A DNA stretch of 64,000 bases from Rufibacter sp. XAAS-G3-1 (GCF_013623775.1 NZ_JABFAM010000015.1:1-64000), one strand, 5' to 3'; positions 1 to 6,969 are shown, counted from the first letter of the stretch. Notes: generated by a model from the letters alone, not told the origin. Numbers and translations are program-made.

Positions 1-64
1 TCAACTCTATAGCTTTGTCCTTGTCAATAGAATTTGGCTTTTTATAATATTCCCAATTTGTCAT
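1..64 (-). CDS. partial gene running off the left edge, unknown product
   Basis: A reading frame opens at the ATG whose complement lies at 62-64 and stays open to the left edge. It gives about 21 residues beginning MTNWEYYKKP, rich in Lys, Asp and Asn. The fragment is too short to assign a family. It faces left, away from the transposase gene. It could be the start of another small accessory gene beside the cassette-like region, or a chance open frame. Confidence 0.3.
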   Translation of the reverse strand, partial: MTNWEYYKKPNSIDKDKAIEL

Positions 65-69
65 AATTT

Positions 70-1706
70 AAATTGCAGCTAACTCTTGGCTAAAGGAGAG
101 CTACAATAGTTGCTTCCTCCCTGGCTTGAAGAATTTTCTACCCCTTGCGCCAAAGAAGCCTTAAAAAAAGCCTGCTGGTCAGGCCTGGGCAGCGCCATAA
201 CACCTGTTTGGGCTCTTTTCCGGGTGAAGCGCATCAGTTTCTGCAGGTTGTAGGCCGCGGCGGCCAGCAGCATCCCCTTCTGGGCCTGTTGGATGCCCCT
301 GGTGTTGATCTTCCTCATGCCCATGAAGTTGATGAGCGTGCCCAGCACGGGCTCCACCGTCGCCTGCCGGAGCCCTTTCATCTTTCGCCCATAGCGGCTT
401 TTCAGGCGGGCGATCACCCGCTCGTACTCATCGCGGCAGTAGGTGATCCCCGCCTTCTTCTCGTGGCCCTTGCCGATGCAGCCCTCCCGCAGGGGGCAGC
501 CCTTGCAGTCCCTGCGGGTGGTGAGGTAGACCTTCTTCTTGATGTTGCCCTTCGGCTCCACCTTGACCTTCCGGAACGTGGCTTTCTTTCCCTGCGGGCA
601 GACCCAGCAGTCCCCTTCCTTGTCGTAGGTGAAGCCCTCCGGCGCTCCCTTGTAGGTGCCGTGCGGCGGGATGAAGGCCGTGATGCCTTCCTGCTCAAGC
701 AAGGCGTAGTTCTCGCCCGAGGAGTAGCCCGCATCAGCCAAGACGGTGCCGCAGCCAAGATGCAGGCTTTGCAGTCTATGGGTGAGGCCCTCGAGCAGAC
801 GGGGCAGGCACTGGTTGTCCTTCCTGTCGGCCTGCACGTGGGTGATGGTGTGGCGTCCGGTGTCCACGGCCACCTGCGCCAGGTAGCAGAGCCTGCGGGC
901 CTTGCCGGGCTTGACGGCGATGCGCGCGTCCGGGCCCACGGGGGAGTAGTGCGTCTTGTTGGAGGTGTACTTGCTGTTTTTGCTGCGGGCTCCGGTTCTG
1001 TAGTCCTGCTCCAGGCTCCACTTCCTGTTGCGGGCCTTGATCTCCAGCAGCTCATCGGAAGAGGCGGTAATCGTCTGCTGCTCCAGGGAGGCTTTGTTAA
1101 AAGCCGCTTTTCTGTCGCCGCGGCTGATGGCCCTGACCCGCTCCAGGTGTGCGTCCAAGTCCTGATGGGGTACCTTCAGCTCGAGCGAGCCCATGGAGGC
1201 GTTGGCCTTGACCAAGGCTGAGTCCACCGCCTGGGTGTGCCCCGCCACCATGCCCGCCTCCACGCATAGGGAGAGCACCCGGGTGAAGACCTCCTCGAAG
1301 GGAGACCCGGGCAGCAGCTGGCGGGTGCGCGAGACGGTGGAGTGCCAGGGCAAGGGCTCGCCAAGTTGGTAACCCAAAAAGTAGAGCAGGTCCAGCCTGA
1401 GGCCGCAGTGCTCGATGAGGCTGCGGTCGGAGACGATGTTCTCAAGGTAGCCCACCAGGCAGAGCCTGAAGAACACCGCCGGGTCGATGGACTGCTGGCC
1501 GCAGGTGCCATAGTAGGGACGGGTGAGAGCGTGGAGGAAGTGTAGGTCCAGCCGGTCTTTGAGCCTGCGGTAGAAGTTGTGCTCCGGCACGTGCGCCGAA
1601 AGCGAGAAGCGCAGTTCCCGCTCGTCGGCAAAGTGCTTCCTGCCCTGCATCGGTAAAAAGAGTTGGTGGAACATCCTTTTACGTGTATCTTCAGTCGGTT
1701 GTGCAA
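70..1706 (-). mobile_element. IS1182-type insertion sequence (approximate ends)
   Basis: The element is defined by its single transposase gene, which runs leftward. Its ends are uncertain. A TTGCA at 74-78 on the plus strand and a TTGCA read inward from 1706 on the minus strand are the best terminal inverted repeat I can see, and similarity beyond those five bases is weak. The right end abuts or overlaps the first attC-like site of the toxin-antitoxin cassette. Confidence 0.45.
79..1674 (-). CDS. IS1182-family transposase
   Basis: DDE transposase of about 531 residues. The N-terminal third resembles the DUF772 domain of IS5/IS1182 transposases (YGTCGQQSIDPAVFFRLCLVGYL and following). The middle part carries the first catalytic Asp in TQAVDSALVKA and a second in VLADAGYSSGENY. 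The C-terminal third holds a Cys cluster (CWVCPQG, CKGCPLREGC) typical of the IS1182 group and ends with a conserved Glu region (ATVEPVLG...NFMGMRK). The Met at 1674 (MFHQLFL) is preferred to one at 1713, because the upstream 13 codons run into the attC-like repeat. The frame is intact, so the element may be active. Family assignment is confident; exact subgroup is not. Confidence 0.9.
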   Translation of the reverse strand: MFHQLFLPMQGRKHFADERELRFSLSAHVPEHNFYRRLKDRLDLHFLHALTRPYYGTCGQQSIDPAVFFRLCLVGYLENIVSDRSLIEHCGLRLDLLYFLGYQLGEPLPWHSTVSRTRQLLPGSPFEEVFTRVLSLCVEAGMVAGHTQAVDSALVKANASMGSLELKVPHQDLDAHLERVRAISRGDRKAAFNKASLEQQTITASSDELLEIKARNRKWSLEQDYRTGARSKNSKYTSNKTHYSPVGPDARIAVKPGKARRLCYLAQVAVDTGRHTITHVQADRKDNQCLPRLLEGLTHRLQSLHLGCGTVLADAGYSSGENYALLEQEGITAFIPPHGTYKGAPEGFTYDKEGDCWVCPQGKKATFRKVKVEPKGNIKKKVYLTTRRDCKGCPLREGCIGKGHEKKAGITYCRDEYERVIARLKSRYGRKMKGLRQATVEPVLGTLINFMGMRKINTRGIQQAQKGMLLAAAAYNLQKLMRFTRKRAQTGVMALPRPDQQAFFKASLAQGVENSSSQGGSNYCSSPLAKS

Positions 1707-1773
1707 CAAGCACACTGTGTAAAAGTCATCTCGGCCGACGGCCTCCGCCGTCGTTTAGCCAAGCCGTTGGGTG
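1701..1773 (+). repeat. attC-like site 1 (cassette boundary)
   Basis: This stretch aligns with the site at 2441-2510: ACTGTGTAAAAGTCAT matches ATTGTATAAAAATCAT, and GGCCGACGGCCTC matches GGCCGACAGCCTC. It ends CCGTTGGGTG, an integron-type G|TTRRRY core at 1766-1773. The left half is less clear and may be damaged by the neighbouring insertion sequence. Confidence 0.5.
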
Positions 1774-1802
1774 CAATGTTAAACAATCTTCACCAGAAGG
1801 GA

Positions 1803-1830
1803 TTGTATCCGTATAAAAAGGATAAATTTG
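1803..1830 (+). promoter_or_regulatory. possible Bacteroidota promoter for the toxin-antitoxin pair
   Basis: TAAATTTG at 1823-1830 fits the Bacteroidota -7 motif TAnnTTTG and lies 17 bp before the antitoxin ATG. A TTG at 1803-1805 is the only -33 candidate, with a spacer of 17 that is slightly short. This is a motif match only. Confidence 0.3.
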
Positions 1831-1847
1831 GAAAAGGAAAAACTACA

Positions 1848-2081
1848 ATGGACGCATTAATCAATAGAATTACCTTAAACCCAGAAATCTGTCATGGGAA
1901 GCCTACCATCAGGAACATGCGCTACCCAGTAGAAATGATATTGGATTTGCTTTCCTCAGGGATGACCTTTAATGAAATAATGGAAGATTACCCTGCGATT
2001 GAGGAAGAAGACATCAAAGCATGCCTAGCCTTCGCCTCTAGGCTAACCAAAATCAAAGCGATACACAAAGTGGTTGCATGA
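1848..2081 (+). CDS. DUF433 antitoxin
   Basis: Protein of 77 residues: MDALINRITLNPEICHGKPT, then IRNMRYPVEMILDLLSSGMT and DYPAIEEEDIKACLAFA. This is the standard DUF433 layout: a short beta pair with the P-x-I-R-x-x-R/Y-P-V motif, then a helix-turn-helix-like region. DUF433 proteins are the usual partner of DUF5615 PIN-like toxins and act as the antitoxin, probably also repressing the operon. The stop overlaps the next start (ATGA), so translation is coupled. An upstream in-frame extension to 1683 crosses the attC-like site and is rejected as start. The pair lies between two attC-like sites, as an integron cassette would. Confidence 0.85.
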   Translation: MDALINRITLNPEICHGKPTIRNMRYPVEMILDLLSSGMTFNEIMEDYPAIEEEDIKACLAFASRLTKIKAIHKVVA

Positions 2082-2431
2082 AATTTATCGTAGACGCCCA
2101 GCTCCCAAACGGGATTGCATGGATATTGAACAACAGGGGTTTCGACGCGTTGCATACAGACAATCTTCCAGACCAAGAAAGAACGACCGACAATCAAATC
2201 AGGGAAATATCTATCAAAGAAAACAGGATTGTAGTCACAAAGGACTCTGATTTCCTTGATTCCCACTACATAAAAAATATACCGGAGAGGCTATTACTCA
2301 TTTCAACTGGCAACATCAGTAACAAAGAACTTTACAATATTTTTGGAAATAATCTGCATCAGATAATTGATTTGTTTGCCACCTGTAACTTAGTTGAGAT
2401 GGACAATACAGAAATAATCGGGCACGGTTAA
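2078..2431 (+). CDS. DUF5615 PIN-like toxin
   Basis: Protein of 117 residues. It starts MKFIVDAQLPNGIAWIL, where the Asp after FIV is the first acidic residue of PIN-like nucleases. The second acidic pair is in VVTKDSDFLDSHY, followed by ERLLLISTGNISN. This is the DUF5615 (Mut7-C/PIN-like) pattern, predicted to be an RNA-cleaving toxin controlled by the upstream DUF433 protein. Start and stop overlap with the antitoxin by 4 bp. The next attC-like site begins 10 bp after the stop, so the two genes fill the putative cassette. RNase activity is inferred from the family. Confidence 0.85.
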   Translation: MKFIVDAQLPNGIAWILNNRGFDALHTDNLPDQERTTDNQIREISIKENRIVVTKDSDFLDSHYIKNIPERLLLISTGNISNKELYNIFGNNLHQIIDLFATCNLVEMDNTEIIGHG

Positions 2432-2440
2432 AAAACACTC

Positions 2441-2510
2441 CACCCAACATTGTATAAAAATCATGCTACGGCCGACAGCCTCGCACGTTTTTTATACTAA
2501 CCGTTACCCG
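2441..2510 (+). repeat. attC-like site 2 (end of the toxin-antitoxin cassette)
   Basis: It starts CACCCAAC (2441-2448), the exact reverse complement of GTTGGGTG at 1766-1773. It ends CCGTTACCCG with a G|TT core at 2503-2505. Inside, GTATAAAAA pairs with TTTTTATAC, outer AAC pairs with GTT, and GGCCGACAGCC forms the inner part. Length is about 70 bp. Complementarity between a cassette's first bases and the first bases of its own attC is the diagnostic rule for integron cassettes. No integrase gene is visible. Confidence 0.6.
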
Positions 2511-2606
2511 CTGTTAAGAAAATAGAAGCTGGAGCCGCACAGTAAAACCCCACGGACATGCAGAAATCATGGACACCGTTTGCAAGCAGACGGATGTATC
2601 TGCCGG

Positions 2607-2644
2607 CGTTTTCGGGCTGGTTTTCTGTAAACAGGCCCAAAACG
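2607..2644. repeat. 38-bp palindrome family, copy 1
   Basis: CGTTTTCGGGCTGGTTTT, a short loop, then AAACAGGCCCAAAACG. Confidence 0.8.
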
Positions 2645-2866
2645 GAAAGAAAAAAACAAAGACCAGCCAGCAGCGAAAGAACAGTAGGGCGCAGAGAGAA
2701 TTGATCGTCAGTCGGGCTCCATTTGGTAGACGCGCATCTTTCCTGTGGTCGGCGTTCCTGTCAACTTATTCTACATACTGGGTTTACAGCCATTGCAAGG
2801 CAGAACGGTTTCACGCAAACTTTTTTAAATAAAAGGGATGAATTGATAAAAATTCAGTAACTATGC

Positions 2867-2951
2867 TCCCTATAAATGCACGGGGTGCCCACGTGAAAAC
2901 GTAGGCTGAGATGATACCCGACACCTGATTTGGATAATGCCAACGTAGGGA
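2867..2951 (+). promoter_or_regulatory. TPP (thiamin pyrophosphate) riboswitch
   Basis: The THI-box elements occur in order: ACGGGGTGCCC at about 2880, GGCTGAGATGATACCC at about 2913, ACCTGATTTGGATAATGCC at about 2932, and CGTAGGGA at about 2944. The closing stem pairs TCCCTA (2867-2872) with TAGGGA (2946-2951). TPP riboswitches bind thiamin pyrophosphate and lower expression of the gene downstream. The element lies 85 bp before the methyltransferase start and points at it, so the four-gene operon at 3037-5748 should be repressed by TPP. Confidence 0.93.
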
Positions 2952-2980
2952 TGCAGGATGAAAGGACTCCTTTGTATACT

Positions 2981-3020
2981 CCATTCCGTTGGTCTGCCCA
3001 ATTGAATGGATTTTTTGTTT
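2981..3020 (+). terminator. terminator of the riboswitch expression platform
   Basis: CCATTC (2981-2986) pairs with GAATGG (3004-3009), extended inside by GTTGG against CCAAT with a G-U pair. The stem is followed at once by ATTTTTTGTTTT. Its place between aptamer and first gene suggests control by transcription termination. Confidence 0.7.
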
Positions 3021-3036
3021 TACAACAATACGTACC

Positions 3037-3762
3037 ATGGAGCTAGAGAAACACACCGCCGGATTACTCCCCCAAACGCAGCAGAACTGGCAGAACAGAT
3101 CAGAATGGTTCTTTAACCGAGCCCATACAGACACATACGAGCAATGGTACGAAGGACGGTACAAACGAGCCGAAATCTGGCAGAAGAAAGTCATGGAACA
3201 ACTGGTGTCCAAAGACACCCGGGTAAAAACCCTGCTGGAGTTTGGCTGCGGCACTACCCGTTTTACCAGATGGTGGAAAGAGATAGGCATAGAAGCCACC
3301 GGAGGCGACATTTCGCCCCTCATGCTGTCACAGGCCATTCATTTATTTGACGGTGATCTGGTCATGGCAGACTCCCACCACATGCCTTTTAAGGATAATA
3401 CCTTTGATGCCCTGGCCTTTATCACCACGTTTGAATATTACAAAGACCCCGTGCAAGTGATCAGAGAGGCTGCGCGGGTAGCCCGGTACGGCATAGCCAT
3501 GGGCATGATGAACCGAAACTCGCCCAAAGTGGCAAGAAGGCGGGTGCAGCAGTTATTCGGTAAAAATCCGTTCTATGTGACGGCCACTTTTTACACCCCG
3601 CAGAAACTCATGGAGATCATTCACCACGCTCTGGCCGGAAGGGAATATTCCATAGAATGGACGTGTACCGGCTTGCCGAAATGGTTTCCGGTGCAGCAGT
3701 GGAGTTTGCCCTACGGTGACTTCTTCGGGTTATATGTCACACTCCATGACGTAAAAAGATGA
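3037..3762 (+). CDS. class I SAM-dependent methyltransferase, first gene of TPP-riboswitch operon
   Basis: Protein of 241 residues. A 60-residue N-terminal helix region rich in Trp and aromatics precedes a Rossmann methyltransferase domain: motif I LLEFGCGTTRF (about residue 67), acidic end of strand 2 in GGDISPLML, motif II/III MADSHHMPFKDNTFDAL, then FITTFEYYKDPVQVIREAAR. It belongs to the Methyltransf_11 group; the substrate cannot be read from the sequence. The ATG at 3037 is used because the upstream extension to 2989 overlaps the riboswitch terminator. It overlaps the next gene by ATGA. The operon's last gene encodes a Trm112-like protein, a known type of methyltransferase activator. 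The riboswitch suggests the methylated product belongs to thiamin synthesis, salvage or use. Confidence 0.85.
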   Translation: MELEKHTAGLLPQTQQNWQNRSEWFFNRAHTDTYEQWYEGRYKRAEIWQKKVMEQLVSKDTRVKTLLEFGCGTTRFTRWWKEIGIEATGGDISPLMLSQAIHLFDGDLVMADSHHMPFKDNTFDALAFITTFEYYKDPVQVIREAARVARYGIAMGMMNRNSPKVARRRVQQLFGKNPFYVTATFYTPQKLMEIIHHALAGREYSIEWTCTGLPKWFPVQQWSLPYGDFFGLYVTLHDVKR

Positions 3763-4811
3763 ACGATACATCCGGTAAAATCAGCCAGGCGTCTTTTGAG
3801 CAGTTGGTGCTCTCAAAATGCGGTTCTAAACGAGAAGAGGTGCGCGTAGGGCCTCACTTTGGGGTAGACGTGTCCCTCATAGATTTACCCGGCCTAATGA
3901 CCATGGCCGTGACCAGCGATCCCTTGTCCCTTATCCCCTCGTTGGGGCTGGAAGAGTCGGCCTGGCTTTCGGTTCATCTGATGGCCAATGACATGGCTAC
4001 CACCGGTTTCGCCCCCATGTACGGGCAATTCGTGCTGAATCTTCCGGCAGTTCTCTCAAAGAATGACTTCAAACTCTATTGGGAGTACATTGATAAATTC
4101 TGCACCGAGATTGGGGTAGCTATTACCGGTGGGCACACGGGTTTTATGGAAGGGCAAAATTCCACAATCGCCGGGGGCGGAACCTTTATCACCGTGGCCC
4201 CCAAAGCCGAGGTACTGGTTTCTAAATACGCCCAGCCGGGCAACTCCATCTTGGTCACCAAAGAAGCGGCCCTCTCTTCCTCGGCCATTCTGGCCATGAG
4301 CTTTCCTGAAACCGTCAGAAACAAAATAGGCCCCGAGAATTACCAGAATGCCTGCCGCCTGTTCTATCAAACTTCCTCGCTCCAAGATGCGCTCACCGCG
4401 GTAGGCGGGAACCGGCCGGGTGCTGTCACGGCCATGCATGATGTCACGGAGGGCGGGCTGTTGGGAGCCATTTATGAACTGGCCTGGGCCTCGGGCAACG
4501 GGGCCGTCATTTATAATGAGCAACTCCCTATAGGCCACGTGCAGCAGGAAATTTGCAATCTGTTTTCCATAGATCCCCGCTATTCCATTGGGGCGGGTTC
4601 CATGATTATCTGTTGCCACAAAGGTACGGCCCCGTCTGTGATAGAGCGCTTACACCGTGAAAACATACCGTGTGTAGAGGTGGGTGAGATCAAGGAAAAG
4701 GACTTCGGCATAAAACTGGTTCAAAACGGGGTGGCGCAGGACTTGGTGTATCAGGCAGAAGACCCGTATTGGGCCGCTTTCTTCCAGGCGTACAAGGCAG
4801 GATGGAAATGA
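3759..4811 (+). CDS. HypE/PurM-like (AIR synthase-related) protein
   Basis: Protein of 350 residues with the two-domain PurM fold. N-terminal half: VTSDPLSLIPSLGLEESAW, MANDMATTGFAPMY and GGHTGFMEG, which match the AIRS N-terminal domain as found in HypE-like members. C-terminal half: MHDVTEGGLLGAIYELAW, matching the HypE HDxTRGGL segment with Glu in place of Arg. It lacks the C-terminal PRIC cysteine used by true HypE, and no hydrogenase genes are nearby. Relatives bind ATP and phosphorylate or activate a substrate; ThiL, the thiamin-phosphate kinase, is one. In a TPP-controlled operon a kinase or ATP-dependent activation step on a thiamin-related compound is plausible but inferred. The stop overlaps the next gene. 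Confidence 0.8.
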   Translation: MNDTSGKISQASFEQLVLSKCGSKREEVRVGPHFGVDVSLIDLPGLMTMAVTSDPLSLIPSLGLEESAWLSVHLMANDMATTGFAPMYGQFVLNLPAVLSKNDFKLYWEYIDKFCTEIGVAITGGHTGFMEGQNSTIAGGGTFITVAPKAEVLVSKYAQPGNSILVTKEAALSSSAILAMSFPETVRNKIGPENYQNACRLFYQTSSLQDALTAVGGNRPGAVTAMHDVTEGGLLGAIYELAWASGNGAVIYNEQLPIGHVQQEICNLFSIDPRYSIGAGSMIICCHKGTAPSVIERLHRENIPCVEVGEIKEKDFGIKLVQNGVAQDLVYQAEDPYWAAFFQAYKAGWK

Positions 4812-5449
4812 TGGGTAAGCGGAAGATATCCTCGGGAATCTATCTGGTGGTGGATCCCTCCCTGGAGGAAAAGGTATTGCTGCGTAAGCTGGAGGTCATT
4901 CTGGAAGAACAGCTGGCGGCCCTGCAGATATGGGATAACTTTTATGCGGGCCAGCATGTCTATGGGCTTATCCAGAAAATAGTAGACCTGTGCCATGCCA
5001 AAGAAGTGCCGGTACTCATCAACAATAAGTGGGAGTTTCTTATGGACACAGCCCTGGACGGCGTGCATTTTGACGTTATTCCTGCTGATTTTGCGGCTAT
5101 CCAGAAAGCCGTGAACCGGCCCTTCCTTACCGGCCTCACGTGCGGCAATGATGAGGCATTGGTAAAATGGGCGCAGGAAGAGCAGTTAGATTATATTTCT
5201 TTCTGCTCCGTTTTTCCTTCGGCAACCAGCACTAGCTGTGAACTGGTCACCTTTGAATCCATTGCCAGGGCGAAAAAGATAAGTTCTCTGCCCGTTTTTC
5301 TGGCGGGCGGAATCAAACCCGACAACCTACAGCAACTTGCCGGATTGGAGTACGAGGGAGTAGCGGTCATCTCCGGCATCATGAATTCTGAACACCCAAG
5401 TGCCGCCGTGCAAGAATACGTAAAAAGGTTACCTAAAAACAAAGCATGA
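4802..5449 (+). CDS. ThiE/TenI-superfamily protein with divergent active site
   Basis: TIM-barrel protein of 215 residues. Recognisable ThiE-fold segments are GIYLVVDPS, VPVLINNKWEFL, TALDGVHFDVIPADF, LDYISFCSVFPSATS, PVFLAGGIKPDN and YEGVAVISGIMNS. Thiamin-phosphate synthase normally shows Q-x-R-x-K near residues 35-45 and ND in the IINDR motif. Here the first region reads LQIWDNF and the second LINN, so the pyrophosphate-binding residues look changed. TenI thiazole tautomerases or a new activity are therefore possible. Candidate ATGs are 4802, 4808 and 4811, all overlapping the previous gene's end. It overlaps the next gene by ATGA. Superfamily is confident; the reaction is unknown. Confidence 0.78.
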   Translation: MEMMGKRKISSGIYLVVDPSLEEKVLLRKLEVILEEQLAALQIWDNFYAGQHVYGLIQKIVDLCHAKEVPVLINNKWEFLMDTALDGVHFDVIPADFAAIQKAVNRPFLTGLTCGNDEALVKWAQEEQLDYISFCSVFPSATSTSCELVTFESIARAKKISSLPVFLAGGIKPDNLQQLAGLEYEGVAVISGIMNSEHPSAAVQEYVKRLPKNKA

Positions 5450-5748
5450 AACTAGAAACCATTGAAAAGCTGTGCTGTCCTTTTGACAAAGCAGATATAG
5501 AACTAACCGTGATCACCCAGAGCCCCACCGGTACTATTCTGGAAGGGTTACTCGCCTGCAACACCTGTGCACGGGTGTATCCTATTGTAAAAGGCATCCC
5601 TATCATGAACCCAGACGAGTACCGTGAATACAAGCTGGAACAACCCTTACTGGACAAATGGAAACCTTTCCTCAAGGGCAGGCAGATTGAGAATTTCCGA
5701 TTTCTTACCCCAGAAAAAGGCAATGAGCCGCTTGCCCTAACCTCCTAA
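5446..5748 (+). CDS. Trm112-family zinc-ribbon-like protein
   Basis: Protein of 100 residues. MKLETIEKLCCPFDKADIEL starts the family's first half, with cysteines where a CPxC/H pair is usual. LLACNTCARVYPIVKGIPIM is the typical second half (C-x2-C, then YPI-x2-GIP). Trm112 proteins bind and activate class I methyltransferases acting on tRNA, release factors or rRNA, and short bacterial Trm112-like proteins are also common. Because the operon starts with a methyltransferase, the simplest idea is that the two form a complex. This is inference from context. The last 40 residues are an unusual tail. Confidence 0.82.
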   Translation: MKLETIEKLCCPFDKADIELTVITQSPTGTILEGLLACNTCARVYPIVKGIPIMNPDEYREYKLEQPLLDKWKPFLKGRQIENFRFLTPEKGNEPLALTS

Positions 5749-6186
5749 ACCGCATGTCCCGCTTCTGGCCTAGCACGCAGGTTGGCCAGCAGCGGGGCAC
5801 ACAGGTCAATGCTTAGTGCGGTAGGGCCCCTGGGGTTTCCCCGTAACAATCTCGCAATAGTAGCTTCCTGCAAATAAATGCCCCGTACCTACACCAGGCA
5901 TCGTCAAATCAGCTAACTTCCCTGAAAACCATTTTCCTCCACTTCGCAAAGCAGTTCTACCGTCAGAAAAACGGAACCTGAATCGAGTTTCTGTTTGGAA
6001 CAAAAAGCAATGTTTCCGCGGGTGCCTGTGTCTGTTCGTGTCCCCGTTTTAGGTCTGTTTTGGCGAAATTACGTCAAAAGCAGAGATAGCACACCTAAGC
6101 AGACGCTTGCGCAAGGAGCGAAGAAAGTACGAACTAGAAGCAAGTGCAGAAACCACGGGGTCCTTCCCTTCTAACCCTCTACAAGC
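5749..6186. other. intergenic stretch of 438 bp
   Basis: After the hairpin at 5758-5796 I see only a degenerate half copy of the 38-bp palindrome near 6043-6083 (CGTTTTAGGTCTGTTTT without a good right arm). No gene is supported. Confidence 0.5.
5758..5796 (+). terminator. hairpin after the TPP operon
   Basis: CCCGCTTCTGGCC (5758-5770) pairs with GGCCAGCAGCGGG (5784-5796), 12 of 13 positions, starting 9 bp after the last stop codon. There is no T-run, so it may terminate weakly or protect the 3' end. Confidence 0.5.
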
Positions 6187-6969
6187 ATGGCAGAAGACGT
6201 TGAACAGTCAGGTCAACAGGAAAAGTCAGACCGAAGAAAAGAGGCCGGAAACGAGTTAGTATTTTCCTACTTAACCCTTAGAAACCTGATTGGGATAAGT
6301 GGGATGCTGCTGCCTTTTGTCTTGCTCACCACCACCAAAAGAGCCGCCAATGACAGGTGGGTAGAGCCTTCCATCAGCGACTACTATTATTCCAGCAATG
6401 GTGATGTGCTGGTGGTGATGCTAAGTGTACTGGGCGTATTTCTGATCACCTACCAGGGGTACAACTGGAAAGAAAATGCCCTGTCTACGCTAGCCGCCAT
6501 AGGCGGACTAGGCGTTGCCTTTAGCCCCACCGCCACCCAGAGTGCCAACTCCCGCAGCATCCACACCAGCATGACCGAAGTGCCCACCCTCTGGGGCATG
6601 GAACGGCATTTCATCTTTGCGGCCGTGTTCTTTATTTCCCTGGCCATCATCTCCCTGAAATACTTCCCCCGCACAGATAAAGAATGCCTCAGGACAGCGC
6701 AAGGCAAGCTAACCCAGAAAGCGAAACGGAACCGGGTGCATCAACTCTGCGGATGGCTGATTATCATCTGTGTGGTGGTACTGGGTGCTTATATCGTCTT
6801 CAGGCCCATCTCCGCGCTTGCAGATGTTCCGGTTGTTTTTGTGCTGGAAACCATAGCCGTTGAGGCGTTCGGAGTCTCCTGGATCACCAAAGGCGAAACC
6901 CTGTGGCCAGACGGCGAGCATTACCTGAAAAAAGGCTACCGCAAAGCAAAAATGAAGCTGCACGGTTAG
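6187..6969 (+). CDS. multi-pass membrane protein of unknown function
   Basis: Protein of 260 residues with about six hydrophobic segments: near residues 33-48 (GISGMLLPFVLL), 75-91 (VLVVMLSVLGVFLITY), 97-112, 140-156 (FIFAAVFFISLAII), 187-205 (GWLIIICVVVLGAYIVF) and 212-228. The N-terminal 25 residues are charged and cytoplasmic-looking. Between the first two segments is PSISDYYYSSNGDV, an extracytoplasmic motif that with YQGYNWKENALSTLA recurs in uncharacterised bacterial membrane proteins. No catalytic motif is visible. It is flanked by non-coding DNA on both sides, so it is probably transcribed alone. Confidence 0.8.
   Translation: MAEDVEQSGQQEKSDRRKEAGNELVFSYLTLRNLIGISGMLLPFVLLTTTKRAANDRWVEPSISDYYYSSNGDVLVVMLSVLGVFLITYQGYNWKENALSTLAAIGGLGVAFSPTATQSANSRSIHTSMTEVPTLWGMERHFIFAAVFFISLAIISLKYFPRTDKECLRTAQGKLTQKAKRNRVHQLCGWLIIICVVVLGAYIVFRPISALADVPVVFVLETIAVEAFGVSWITKGETLWPDGEHYLKKGYRKAKMKLHG

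Larger units (their letters stand above)
2432..2866. other. intergenic stretch of 435 bp
   Basis: Holds attC-like site 2 and one copy of the 38-bp palindrome (2607-2644). An open frame at 2569-2832 crosses the palindrome, has no recognisable domain and is not called. Confidence 0.6.

Noticed and set aside
145-1221. Long open frame on the plus strand opposite the transposase
   Set aside because: It is a shadow of the transposase frame in high-GC DNA, with no domain-like sequence of its own.
1683-1847. N-terminal extension of the DUF433 antitoxin
   Set aside because: It translates the attC-like site; the protein family starts at the Met at 1848.
1-2520. A full integron
   Set aside because: No integrase gene is visible and only one complete cassette is supported.
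2569-2832. 87-codon open frame before the riboswitch
   Set aside because: It crosses a palindrome copy, has no recognisable domain and lies in non-coding-like sequence.
3759-4811. Calling this gene hypE
   Set aside because: It lacks the C-terminal PRIC cysteine and there are no hydrogenase maturation genes; the TPP riboswitch points to another role.
4802-5449. Calling this gene thiE outright
   Set aside because: Key ThiE residues appear replaced, so only the superfamily is claimed.
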